Assembly: GCA_947629815.1 (NCBI GenBank)
Contig: CANRFG010000010.1
Location: 1 to 37,771, forward strand
DNA from: an uncultured Bacilli bacterium
Lineage (GTDB): Bacteria > Bacillota_I > Bacilli_A > RF39 > UBA660
Reading direction: 5' to 3'
DNA length: 37,771 nt
This document shows, piece by piece, positions 8,063 through 15,747 of the stretch. Both the position numbers and the translations under genes were made by a program. Within the stretch, counting starts at the first letter, position 1. Each line of letters starts with the position of its first letter. The notes below the pieces were generated by a model. The model worked only from the letters and a program-made list of their open reading frames with translations, searched no databases and was not told the origin of the DNA.

Positions 8063-8922
8063 TCACCCCTTTTTCAAATAGTATTTTATTCCCTCAGAAA
8101 CTCCTGAATGATTATTGTCATTTGTGGTAACATACCCTGCCAGTTATTTCACATCAAAAATACCATTATTCATACAAACACAATTTCTAAACATTTTAAA
8201 CATATTTATATCATTTTCTCCATCACCTATTACTAGTACTTCATCTAACGGAATTTGTAATTTCTCTGCCAAATCATGTATTCCAATCGCCTTTGTATTA
8301 TTATGTTTTCCTATTTCTATATAGTTAATTGTTTTATTTAAAATGTATTCATATAAATTAGTATTATATTCAGTAATGAATAAATTATATTTCTCTAATA
8401 TGTTTTTTAAACTTTTTAAATGATTTTCAAGACTATTTTCTGAAACAATTACAATTTTAGTAAATGTATTACAATTTATATATTCTTCTAGATTTTTAAT
8501 TAAATAGCAATTATTTTTCAAATCATCACTATAATTTTCATTTAGTAAATGGTGCTTTAAATTGAAATAATTCATTTCTTCTGAAACTTCGCAAAATTCT
8601 TGATTTAAATGTATGTATAAATTGTTAGCTTTACAATAATTATAAATTTCTAAAACTGCTTCTATTTTTAAAAAAGAAATTTTTAATGATATATTATTTT
8701 TTATATCTAATGACTGCCATTACTAAATATCCCATAGTCACAGTTTATTTGATTACTAATATATTTTGTCGAAGAAAATTCTCTTGCTGTTGCCAAAACA
8801 ATCTTAATATTTTTTAATTTTGCAAGTTTAATTGCATCAATGTTTTCTAATGTAATTGTATTATCATCACTCAATAGCGTGCCACCTATGTCAATTGCAA
8901 TTAATGATATTTTAGATTCCAT
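8063..8922 (-). pseudogene. Decayed Cof-type HAD phosphatase
   Basis: Two track ORFs are pieces of one HAD-IIB (Cof-like) gene. The N-terminal piece (8922-8707) has IAIDIGGTLL and ends at GIFSNGSH. After a 1-2 nt frameshift near 8710, the next frame continues DIKNNISLKI... without a break into the piece at 8575-8144, which holds KAIGI and VIGDGENDINMFK. An in-frame TAA at 8144-8146 then interrupts ...GIFDVK, after which the frame continues LAGYVTTNDNN...GVSEGIKYYLKKG, the normal Cof C-terminus, to a TGA at 8063. AAA to TAA is the simplest change. The catalytic DxDGT has also become DIGGT (GAT to GGT). There are three independent lesions, so it is non-functional. Confidence 0.85.
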
Positions 8923-8993
8923 TTATATTTTTCCTTTCCTGATAAATATTTTATCATAAATTGCTTAATTTCAAATTATATTATATTCATATA

Positions 8994-9016
8994 TTTATAA
9001 CTTTTGGTTATATATT
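8994..9016. repeat. Inverted repeat TATAAC-N5-GTTATA
   Basis: A short inverted repeat lies in the AT-rich gap between the HAD pseudogene and the LysR gene. There is no T tract in the right place for a terminator on either strand. It may be a regulator site or chance in very AT-rich DNA. Confidence 0.3.
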
Positions 9017-9029
9017 ATAATAAAAAAAA

Positions 9030-9899
9030 TTATTTTTTTATATAATTTTTTATAAAAAATCTTGCGAGGTTACTTAAATAGTCATCAAAATATAGCAAAT
9101 TTAATTCAAGTCTTGGTAAATTATACTGTGTTCTAAGTTCACTTAAATCACCATTTTTTAATTCTTTTTCAACTGCTTTTTTTACTACATATCCTGATCC
9201 TATACCTTTTTTTACAGAACTTATTATTAAGTCAGTTGTTTCAACCTCCAATATTACATTAAGTTTTATATTATACTTTTCAAGTTCTTTTTCTAAATTT
9301 TTTCTTATTGAACTTCTTTCGTATGGCATTATGTATTTATGAGATGCAAATTCATAATTCTTATTTTGAGCAGAAGTTATTAAACATGTTTCAAAAGAAG
9401 TTAAAGGTTCACATTTCATTTCATTGTTTACAATTGTTATCGGGGAACTATCAATTATAAAGTCAATTTTATGCTCCTCCAAATTTTTTATTAATTCGCT
9501 TGTACTACCATTTATAATTCTAAAAAGTACATTTGGATGGTCATCCCTATATTCTTCTATAAACTTTAAAAGATAAAATGAAGCAATATGTGCAGGAGCA
9601 CCGATTATAATTAATCCCTTATCCATATTCTTATTATCTTTTATTACTTTTTCTCCTGCAAGTAAATAATTATATGATTTATCAATATATTTTAATAACT
9701 CCTTACCATCATTGGTTAATACTAATCCATTTGAATTTCTATAAAACAATTTTGTATCTAGTAATTCTTCCAATTTTTTTATTTGCTTACTTATTGCAGG
9801 TTGTGAAATACATAATCGACTAGATGCTTCGACAAATGATTTTGATTTAGAGCAAATATAAAAAATTCTATATAAGTTTAGATTTATATCTGAAATCAT
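9030..9899 (-). CDS. LysR-family transcriptional regulator
   Basis: A 289-aa LysR-type regulator. The N-terminal winged helix-turn-helix (about 1-60) contains SFVEASSRLCISQPAISKQIKKLEE followed by LFYRNSNGLVLT, both classic. The remainder is a periplasmic-binding-like effector domain containing GLIIIGAPA near 95 and GIGSGYVV near 235. The start at 9899 is preferred over the track's 9917 because AGAGGTGAT lies 3 nt before that ATG. It has its own promoter and neighbours a Nudix gene on the same strand, so no divergent target is evident. Effector unknown; autoregulation is likely by family habit only. Confidence 0.93.
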   Translation of the reverse strand: MISDINLNLYRIFYICSKSKSFVEASSRLCISQPAISKQIKKLEELLDTKLFYRNSNGLVLTNDGKELLKYIDKSYNYLLAGEKVIKDNKNMDKGLIIIGAPAHIASFYLLKFIEEYRDDHPNVLFRIINGSTSELIKNLEEHKIDFIIDSSPITIVNNEMKCEPLTSFETCLITSAQNKNYEFASHKYIMPYERSSIRKNLEKELEKYNIKLNVILEVETTDLIISSVKKGIGSGYVVKKAVEKELKNGDLSELRTQYNLPRLELNLLYFDDYLSNLARFFIKNYIKK

Positions 9900-9920
9900 A
9901 TTATCACCTCTTATCAAATT

Positions 9921-9949
9921 ATTTTATAATTATTAGTTATAATAGTCAA
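9921..9949 (-). promoter_or_regulatory. Promoter of the LysR gene
   Basis: TTGACT (9949-9944), a 17-nt spacer and TAAAAT (9926-9921), about 22 nt before the LysR ATG at 9899. The spacer contains the near-dyad TAACTAATAATTATAA, a plausible autoregulatory site. Confidence 0.7.
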
Positions 9950-10010
9950 GCACTATATAACTTTATTCGTTCATAAGTTTTCTTAAATTCATAAATAAAT
10001 TATAGAAATA

Positions 10011-10511
10011 TTATTTATACTCTCTATAAATTATATTTTCTATTTTATCATTGAAAATAGAATCATTATCATATATCTTTTCTTTTAAGTAATCGAGATT
10101 AATTTTAATATCATTTAATTCATTTATAGGTATCCATTCAAATGTAGATTTTCCATCATTTTCTTCATCCAACGAATTATATTTTACATTTTTATCATAT
10201 CCATATTTGGATTCATCTATATTAGTTATATAGTAAAAACCTATTTCATGATAATTCGATTTTGGGAATTTAATAAAACTTTCACAAATATATTTTAATT
10301 TTAAGTCTTCTTTAATACCTAATTCTTCTTCAAGTTCTCTTTCAATAGCGGTTTTAGTATCTTCATTAATTTCTAATCTTCCTCCCGGAAACATATAAAA
10401 ATCATATTTTTCTTGTTTCTGTAAAAAAATCTTACTAAAATCTTTATTAAATATAATTGCACCAACTCTAACTCCAAATCTCAAATTTTCATTTTTTATA
10501 GTTATTATCAT
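10011..10511 (-). CDS. Nudix hydrolase (canonical box)
   Basis: A 166-aa Nudix protein. The box GGRLEINEDTKTAIERELEEELGI fits GX5EX7REUXEEXGU with all acidic residues present, so it should bind Mg and hydrolyse a nucleoside diphosphate linked to another group. The preceding VGAIIFNKDFSKIFLQKQ and YMFPGG are the usual flanking strands. SD AGGAGGT lies before the ATG. It sits 60 nt downstream of a second Nudix gene on the same strand, perhaps as an operon. The two have different boxes and are not recent duplicates. Substrate unknown. Confidence 0.9.
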   Translation of the reverse strand: MIITIKNENLRFGVRVGAIIFNKDFSKIFLQKQEKYDFYMFPGGRLEINEDTKTAIERELEEELGIKEDLKLKYICESFIKFPKSNYHEIGFYYITNIDESKYGYDKNVKYNSLDEENDGKSTFEWIPINELNDIKINLDYLKEKIYDNDSIFNDKIENIIYREYK

Positions 10512-10571
10512 AGAATTACCTCCTAATAAATTTTTTCATAATTGACTAATTTTTATTGATGGCTAATAATA

Positions 10572-11060
10572 CTAATTATCTAAAAAATCTAAGCAATATT
10601 TATAAAATTCTTCATGACTTTTTGAAAATTTTCCTTGATTAATTAAATTTTCTATTTCATCTCTTGTTACCCAATCAACACTATCAACTTCTTCTTTTTG
10701 AATGACAATATCTTTTAAATCAATATCTTTCTTCATATAATATAAATCAACAAAGTCATCATTAGTTTTAATTGTTTTAAATAATGTTAACTCATTTTGT
10801 TTAACAATTTGACCTAACTCTTCCTGTATTTCTGTAACTATTCCTTCTAAACTACTTTCTCCTGATTTTGGATGTCCTCCTGTTGTTGCCCATTTTCCAT
10901 CTTTTTCTAAAACTCGTTTTTGTAAAAGAAATTTACCATCAGAATTCTCAATAAATACTACTACAGTAATATAATATCTTCCACTTGGTACATTTTCACC
11001 TTTTCTAATAGTTTCATTTGTCAAAATTTTTTTTGAATTATATAAATCTCTTAATTCCAT
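10572..11060 (-). CDS. Nudix hydrolase (GHP-type box, Arg replaced)
   Basis: A 162-aa Nudix protein with WATTGGHPKSGESSLEGIVTEIQEELG. The box has the Gly, Glu and EExG residues, but the usual Arg of REUXEE is Thr (TEIQEE). The GGHP.SGE form is common in the Idi/YfcD-like Nudix subgroup, as is the N-terminal ELRDLYNSKK followed by a basic segment. Activity should be retained because the metal-binding glutamates remain. SD AAAGGAGA precedes the ATG. The 176-nt gap upstream (11061-11236) is AT-rich and shows no gene or firm signal. Confidence 0.85.
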   Translation of the reverse strand: MELRDLYNSKKILTNETIRKGENVPSGRYYITVVVFIENSDGKFLLQKRVLEKDGKWATTGGHPKSGESSLEGIVTEIQEELGQIVKQNELTLFKTIKTNDDFVDLYYMKKDIDLKDIVIQKEEVDSVDWVTRDEIENLINQGKFSKSHEEFYKYCLDFLDN

Positions 11061-11236
11061 AATTTATTCTCCTTTCTTAATAAGATATTAAAATTATTAT
11101 AATTTATATTAATTAAATATCATTCAAATCTATAATATAACTGCTACTATAACCTGTTTTAGTTTTATAATTTTTTAATAATTTTAATCATATGTAATTT
11201 TAGGAAATTCATGCTCAACAAAATACATTTTTAAAT

Positions 11237-11926
11237 TCACTTTTGTTCCTTAGGTTCGAACGTTAAAACATTTCCAAATTTTTCTAATTTATTTGATTTT
11301 CTATTATATATCATAGCGCCATCATCAAAAATTGCATAAACATTTTTCTTTTTTTCATTTGCCACATCTTGAAGTTTTTTTAAATACTTTCTATTTTTTG
11401 TTGAATGTACATCAAAATAAAAAGGGTCATTTAATATTCCAATACCATCATAAAAAGCAAAATATTTATAAAAATTATTTTTAGCAGTTATAAAATATCT
11501 CTTTAATTGTAATTCAGCGCCTGCACTAAACCCTATAATTATCCCTTTATAATATTTTAGCGTATATAGTATTTCAGTTTCTTGAGTTATTTTACTATAT
11601 AACATTTCAGGATTACCTCCGGTAATAATTATAATATTACTCTCATCAATAATTTTCTTAAAATTAGGAATACTTTTTTTATCATAACAATTTAATATAG
11701 AAATATTACTTTCTTCTATTCCCAATTCTAACAAAGAACCAACATATTTATTATATCTTCTACCATTTATTTCGAACCATTCCTCGTTAAATTTTTTATA
11801 GTCAAGTTCTGTTGGAAATGCCCATGAAATAATAACTGCCTTATAATTTTTCTTGACAATTTTTTTTAACTTATCATTTACTAATTTCATTCCTTTTTCA
11901 TATTCACTTAATAACACACTATACAT
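11237..11926 (-). CDS. Peptidase S51 (dipeptidase E/cyanophycinase-like) family protein
   Basis: A 229-aa protein of the class I glutamine-amidotransferase-like fold. IIIITGGNPEML near 100 and IIIGFSAGAELQ near 130 correspond to the substrate-binding GG strand and the nucleophile elbow GxSAGA of S51 serine peptidases. A downstream FDVHST supplies the His region. It is expected to be a cytosolic exopeptidase for Asp-X dipeptides or a similar small peptide. SD GAGGTGA lies 3 nt before the ATG. It runs away from the RelA/SpoT-like gene end with a 34-nt gap and no visible terminator between, so readthrough is possible. Confidence 0.85.
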   Translation of the reverse strand: MYSVLLSEYEKGMKLVNDKLKKIVKKNYKAVIISWAFPTELDYKKFNEEWFEINGRRYNKYVGSLLELGIEESNISILNCYDKKSIPNFKKIIDESNIIIITGGNPEMLYSKITQETEILYTLKYYKGIIIGFSAGAELQLKRYFITAKNNFYKYFAFYDGIGILNDPFYFDVHSTKNRKYLKKLQDVANEKKKNVYAIFDDGAMIYNRKSNKLEKFGNVLTFEPKEQK

Positions 11927-11960
11927 TTTTTCACCTCTAAAAATGAATACTTATGTAAAA

Positions 11961-13400
11961 TTATCCATTATTAAATTCCTTTATCTTCTTCTTTGCATAA
12001 CTTGTATGTGCTTTTTCAATCCAATCTTCTCTTGGCCCAAAAGACAACTCATCTGTTATGATTCTAACTCTATCTTTATTTTTCAAAACATAATCTATTG
12101 GAGCATATTCATCATTAATAAATACCCCTATCATTTTATTTCCTATATTACTATCTATCTTATAAGCAAAATCAATTGGAGTAGAACCTTTTGGTAATTC
12201 AATTATATCTCCTTTTGTAGTATATACATATACTTTATCAGAAAACAATTCATTTTTAACTTGATTTACAAATTGTTGATTATCTCCAAACATTGAATCC
12301 ATTTCTACTAAAGATTCGAAAAATTGATATTTAGTTTTTAAAGCTTCTTGCATGCTTTCCCTTGCATTATCCTTATTTATATTCCAATAAGCTGTAAGTC
12401 CAAAAGAAGCTACCATATCCATATCAAAAGTTCTTATTTGAGTTTGTACCAATCTATCATCAGGTCCAAAAACAGTAGTATGAAGACTTCTATACATATT
12501 AGTTTTAGGATTACATATATAATCCTTAAATTTATTATTTATTGGATGATATTGTTTATGTATTATACCTAAAGTTATATAACAATTATCTATTTCATCT
12601 ACCATAATCTTTAATGAATGTAAATCATGTATATCAGATATTTTATGTCCTTCATTTAATCTTTTATATATTCCATATATATTTTTTGTTCTTATTTTAA
12701 TTTCATTTGGAATATTTTTATTGGTTAACAAATATTGAATTTTTAAAAGCATTTCATTTAAACACTTACTACTTTCTTCTTCAATAATCATTTTTACTTC
12801 TTCAATTGCTTTATATTTTTCTGGTTTTAAATATTTTAAAGATAAATCTTCTAATTCACTTTTTATTCTATAAGCACCTATATAATAAGCAAGCGGAACA
12901 AAAATTTCCATAGTTTCAATAGAATTTTCCTTTTGTTTAAATTCACTTTTAAATTGTAATGTTCTCATATTATGTAATCTATCTGCAAGTTTTATTATTA
13001 TTATTCTAACATCTTCTGTAATTCCTGTAATTATTTTCCTTGTATTTGCTAAATTTTGCTCCTCCTTTGTTGAAAAATTCATTTTTGATAATTTTGTAAC
13101 ACCATCTACTAAATTTGCAATACTTTGATTAAAATCGTGCGCAATATCTTCTTTAGTTATATTTGTATCTTCCAAAGTATCATGTAAAAGTCCTGCACAA
13201 ATAGTATCACAATCTGCATGTAACTCTGTTAATATATATGCAACATTAAGTGGATGAATTATATATGGTTCTCCACTTTGTCTAATTTGACCTTCGTGAA
13301 GTATATTTGCATATTCATATGCTTTTTTTATAATATTTATTTCATCGATGTTATATTTATCAAGTTTTGTTACTAAATTTTCTATAGTTATATTATTAAT
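11961..13400 (-). CDS. Short RelA/SpoT homologue: HD hydrolase, altered synthetase, TGS; no ACT
   Basis: A (p)ppGpp enzyme of the long-RSH type that ends right after the TGS domain (GPREDWIEKAHTSYAKKKI), lacking the helical and ACT regions (long RSHs are about 740 aa). The hydrolase centre is intact: HPLNVA, LLHDTLEDT, KLADRLHNMRTL. The synthetase keeps KFKDYI..PK.N.YRSLHTTV but reads QTQIRT for ExQIRT (catalytic Glu to Gln), MD for MH, ASFG for AExG and SLKI for AIRV. It is probably a hydrolase. The track ATG at 13433 lies inside a terminator hairpin and lacks an SD. GAGGTGGT lies 4 nt before ATT at 13400, the same spacing as neighbouring genes, so I infer an AUU start; GTG at 13409 is the alternative. 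A leader attenuator precedes it. Confidence 0.9.
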   Translation of the reverse strand: MNNITIENLVTKLDKYNIDEINIIKKAYEYANILHEGQIRQSGEPYIIHPLNVAYILTELHADCDTICAGLLHDTLEDTNITKEDIAHDFNQSIANLVDGVTKLSKMNFSTKEEQNLANTRKIITGITEDVRIIIIKLADRLHNMRTLQFKSEFKQKENSIETMEIFVPLAYYIGAYRIKSELEDLSLKYLKPEKYKAIEEVKMIIEEESSKCLNEMLLKIQYLLTNKNIPNEIKIRTKNIYGIYKRLNEGHKISDIHDLHSLKIMVDEIDNCYITLGIIHKQYHPINNKFKDYICNPKTNMYRSLHTTVFGPDDRLVQTQIRTFDMDMVASFGLTAYWNINKDNARESMQEALKTKYQFFESLVEMDSMFGDNQQFVNQVKNELFSDKVYVYTTKGDIIELPKGSTPIDFAYKIDSNIGNKMIGVFINDEYAPIDYVLKNKDRVRIITDELSFGPREDWIEKAHTSYAKKKIKEFNNG

Positions 13401-13416
13401 AAATACCACCTCACTA

Positions 13417-13454
13417 CAAAAAAAGACAAACATAAAAAGTTTTACATCTGTCTT
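13417..13454 (-). terminator. Attenuator-type intrinsic terminator before the RSH gene
   Basis: On the minus strand, AAGACAGATGTAAAA pairs with TTTTATGTTTGTCTT (about 15 bp including three G-T pairs, tiny loop), followed at once by seven T. It lies between the promoter and the SD of the RSH gene and contains the track's annotated ATG in its 3' arm, so transcripts must pass it to express the gene. Confidence 0.75.
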
Positions 13455-13524
13455 ACTTTATTAAAGTTTTTACAAAACAAAAATTAAATTCAACATATTT
13501 TAAAATAAACAAATTATGTTCCAT
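13453..13524 (-). CDS. Leader ORF (23 codons) ahead of the RSH attenuator
   Basis: Too short for the ORF track. The ATG at 13524 follows an SD-like GGGAGTGG. The peptide reads MEHNLFILKYVEFNFCFVKT then LIK and stop, with four Phe in 23 residues (FNFCF core). The TAA stop (13455-13453) overlaps the first bases of the terminator's 5' arm (13454 downward), so a ribosome at the end of this ORF would physically block hairpin formation. That is the geometry expected of a translation-controlled attenuator. There is no homology support, and short ORFs do occur by chance, so the gene call rests on position, SD and terminator overlap. Confidence 0.5.
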   Translation of the reverse strand: MEHNLFILKYVEFNFCFVKTLIK

Positions 13525-13555
13525 AAAAACCACTCCCTCAACAATGATTAAATGT

Positions 13556-13584
13556 ATTATAATCTTGATTTATATAAAAGTCAA
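13556..13584 (-). promoter_or_regulatory. Promoter of the leader ORF and RSH gene
   Basis: TTGACT (13584-13579), a 17-nt spacer and TATAAT (13561-13556) on the minus strand, a near-consensus vegetative promoter. It lies about 30 nt before the leader ORF start and 155 nt before the RSH start, leaving a long structured leader. Confidence 0.8.
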
Positions 13585-13603
13585 TATATTTAATTATTAG
13601 TTA

Positions 13604-13632
13604 TTGCATTAGAAGAAAATTTATGATATATT
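13604..13632 (+). promoter_or_regulatory. Promoter of the second GreA-like gene
   Basis: TTGCAT (13604-13609), a 17-nt spacer and TATATT (13627-13632). It is divergent from the RSH promoter, with the two -35 boxes 19 nt apart, so one regulator could control both. Confidence 0.65.
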
Positions 13633-13665
13633 ATACAAGTGTTTTTTGAAGGAGAAGAAGTAAAC

Positions 13666-14208
13666 ATGAAAGAAAAAACAACTTTATTAGACCAAGCTGG
13701 TTATAATGAACTTATAAAAAATATTGAGGCTACAAAGCAAGAATTAAATAGGATTCGTCTAGAACGTAATGAGGCACTACAAAATAGTGATAGACAAGGT
13801 TGGGGTTCAACCGACTTACAAGATATTACAAGAAAAGAAGAAATACTTTTATCTGCGCTAAGACGCAAAATGGAAATTTTAGACAATTTTGAGATTATCG
13901 AAAAGCATAATAAAGATGGCATAGTTGATATTGGTGATACCATATGTACAGAATTAATCTATCAAGGTGAAGAACATGAAAGCTTAACTTTCAAATTAGT
14001 AGCATCTGAAGCTCGTTTTGACTCTGAAATAAAAGAAATTTCTATAAATAGTCCTCTTGGTAATTCAGTATTTGGAAAATATATTGGCGAAGAAACATCA
14101 TACTCTGTTAATGGAATGAATGTTTTGGTTTTAATAAAAGAAAAACTTGAAATAGAAAATGAACAAGTTTTTACAAAAAGTTTAAGTATTAGAAAAACTA
14201 TTGAATAA
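13666..14208 (+). CDS. GreA/GreB-family factor, second paralogue
   Basis: A 180-aa Gre-like protein. An N-terminal coiled coil (LDQAGYNELIKNIEATKQEL) leads to a C-terminal domain with EISINSPLGNSVFGKYIGEETSYSV, nearly the same signature as the paralogue at 6838-7380 and of identical length. The coiled-coil tip reads DRQGWGSTDLQD, so the GDLSEN acidic tip of GreA is not conserved, though Asp residues and a Trp are present as in the paralogue. I use the ATG at 13666 (SD AAGGAG upstream), not the track's GTG at 13639, which has none. It is a single gene, divergent from the RSH gene and closed by a strong terminator. It probably binds the RNA polymerase secondary channel; cleavage activity is doubtful. 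Confidence 0.8.
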   Translation: MKEKTTLLDQAGYNELIKNIEATKQELNRIRLERNEALQNSDRQGWGSTDLQDITRKEEILLSALRRKMEILDNFEIIEKHNKDGIVDIGDTICTELIYQGEEHESLTFKLVASEARFDSEIKEISINSPLGNSVFGKYIGEETSYSVNGMNVLVLIKEKLEIENEQVFTKSLSIRKTIE

Positions 14209-14224
14209 TAGTTTTTATTTTTTT
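14193..14224. terminator. Bidirectional terminator between convergent genes
   Basis: A perfect 10-bp stem AAAAACTATT / AATAGTTTTT with a 4-nt loop is followed on the plus strand by ATTTTTTT; the A-rich left arm gives T5 on the minus strand. It contains the stop of the GreA-like gene and abuts the stop of the minus-strand gene at 14215. Confidence 0.85.
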
Positions 14225-15183
14225 ACTAAAATTAGACCATCTTTATATTTTGTATCACAATTTCTTATACCTGTAGGTACTAATACAACTTGTGAATCTA
14301 CTAAATCACTATACTTAACTACTGAATTAAAAAATAAATAAGAATTTCTTTTTATTTTAAGTTCACAATTGAATACATATGAAAGCGCAAGTAAAGAATC
14401 TTCTTTTAATAAATTTTTTAAATTATCAATTAATTGTTGTAAATAATTATAATCCCAATTTTCACCATATGAAAGATATAAATAATCGATAATATTCGAT
14501 AAAAATATAAAATCATATTTACAATTAAAGTTGCTTGATAAATCAAACAAATCAACATTTTTAAAAGTAATATTTGATTTTAATAAATTATTTTTTAAAA
14601 TATTATAGTCTTCCTTTGTTAATAAATAATTATTATTTAATTTATATCTATTATAATTTCCATTTGATGAAGTTAACATATTTATTAAATTAGCTGGATA
14701 TAAAATTCCTTTTTGTTGTCTATAATTATAATCAATTACTTCTTTCCAATATTTTCTATATTTTTCTTCCATAAATGGTAATAAATCATATAAAAGTTGT
14801 GAGATTTCTTCTAGTGAAATTATATTTTCATCATTTCCAATTATTTTATTCATAAATGTTTCAAAATCTTTATAATCATATTTTAATATAGTTGCTACTC
14901 TAAATCCAAAAACATAATATTCTGTCAATGAATTTATATCAAAAGTATCTATTTTATTAATACCATTATGAATTAAATTAAAAGCATGGTCCCCACTAGA
15001 TAATACTGTTAGTGCATTATCTTTTTGTTTAAAATCAATGTGTTGCATATATTCATTTATATTTTCATTTGTTAAAAAATAAAATTTTTGATAATTTTTA
15101 TTAAAAGAGGGATTAATATATATTTTCCCATGAAAAAGTTGTAAATCTATCATTCTTTTAGTTTCAGTTAAAGCTTCTTCCAT
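14215..15183 (-). CDS. DUF3419-like SAM-dependent transferase
   Basis: A 322-aa protein with a SAM-binding motif of the DUF3419/BtaA type: ALTVLSSGDHAFNLIHNGINKIDTFDIN near residues 57-84, followed by an EYYVFGFRVA helix. BtaA-like proteins move the 3-amino-3-carboxypropyl group of SAM to diacylglycerol, while other members are uncharacterised methyltransferase-like proteins. The later FIFLSNIIDYL and LLALSYVFNCE strands fit a Rossmann fold. It is last in an operon with a DUF1292-like protein (12 nt apart) and a small membrane protein. A lipid-related job is possible but not shown. Confidence 0.6.
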   Translation of the reverse strand: MEEALTETKRMIDLQLFHGKIYINPSFNKNYQKFYFLTNENINEYMQHIDFKQKDNALTVLSSGDHAFNLIHNGINKIDTFDINSLTEYYVFGFRVATILKYDYKDFETFMNKIIGNDENIISLEEISQLLYDLLPFMEEKYRKYWKEVIDYNYRQQKGILYPANLINMLTSSNGNYNRYKLNNNYLLTKEDYNILKNNLLKSNITFKNVDLFDLSSNFNCKYDFIFLSNIIDYLYLSYGENWDYNYLQQLIDNLKNLLKEDSLLALSYVFNCELKIKRNSYLFFNSVVKYSDLVDSQVVLVPTGIRNCDTKYKDGLILVKK

Positions 15184-15195
15184 AATATTATAACC

Positions 15196-15459
15196 TTAAT
15201 TAATTTCCTTTATTAATTCTTGAATTAATTGTAATCCAATTTTTTTATCTTCTATATCTTTTATATCTATTAATTTTATTTTATCATTAATTTTTTCATA
15301 AAGAGAATAATATATATTTAATTGTTTTTTTTCATTTAATTTACCATCAGTATAAACTATAAAATCTTTATTAGTATCATCATCGTGATATGTAGCAATT
15401 ACTTCACAAATTATTTTATTTCCTTGTTTATCTATTATTTCAAATTGCATTCTTTTCAT
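15196..15459 (-). CDS. DUF1292-like small protein
   Basis: An 87-aa protein resembling the DUF1292 (YrzB) family: a short beta-rich opening MQFEIIDKQGN, then TNKDFIVYTDG (matching the family's K-D-Y-I-V-Y-T pattern), a central YYSLYE, and an acidic LIDIKDIEDKK. Function is unknown; in Bacilli this family often lies near yrrK/yrzL. The start at 15459 has AGGAT 8 nt upstream, whereas the track start at 15480 overlaps the previous gene. It sits between the small membrane protein and the DUF3419-like gene, all on one strand. Confidence 0.65.
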   Translation of the reverse strand: MKRMQFEIIDKQGNKIICEVIATYHDDDTNKDFIVYTDGKLNEKKQLNIYYSLYEKINDKIKLIDIKDIEDKKIGLQLIQELIKEIN

Positions 15460-15469
15460 TATATCAATC

Positions 15470-15718
15470 CTATTTTTCAATAATTAAAATTTTGTTAGCT
15501 TGTTTTTCTTCCATTTTTGCTTGGTGTTCACTAGCAGTTACACCAAACCATGATGCTTTTTTCTCAAATATATCGTAAAAAGGACAAGGTTGTTTAGTAT
15601 GGTCTATACTCTCATCATAAACAACTGCTACAATTCCAGCTATACCATACATAGCTAGTAAAGATGCCCCACAAAATGCAATAACATTGTTTTTATTTAT
15701 TTTTTTATTATTTTTCAT
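15470..15718 (-). CDS. Small single-pass membrane protein, unknown
   Basis: 82 aa. A basic N-terminus (KNNKKINKNN) is followed by one hydrophobic segment at about 12-34 (VIAFCGASLLAMYGIAGIVAVVY), then a short soluble tail containing CPFYDIFEKKASWFG. I do not recognise a family. The tail is presumably extracytoplasmic or cytoplasmic depending on topology; the positive-inside rule suggests N-in. SD GAGGGTGAT is strong, and it heads a three-gene operon with its own promoter. Confidence 0.65.
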   Translation of the reverse strand: MKNNKKINKNNVIAFCGASLLAMYGIAGIVAVVYDESIDHTKQPCPFYDIFEKKASWFGVTASEHQAKMEEKQANKILIIEK

Positions 15719-15747
15719 GAAATCACCCTCTTATAAATTTCTAGCAT

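Noticed and set aside
11061-11236. Promoter or small gene in the 176-nt gap between the S51 and Nudix genes
   Set aside because: TTGAAT and TATAAT-like strings exist but at wrong spacings, and no ORF with an SD was seen.
12348-12572. Plus-strand 74-aa ORF within the RSH gene
   Set aside because: Antisense shadow of conserved RSH codons with no SD or family resemblance.
13639-13665. Longer GTG start for the second GreA-like gene
   Set aside because: No SD precedes the GTG; the ATG at 13666 has AAGGAG and gives the same 180-aa length as the paralogue.
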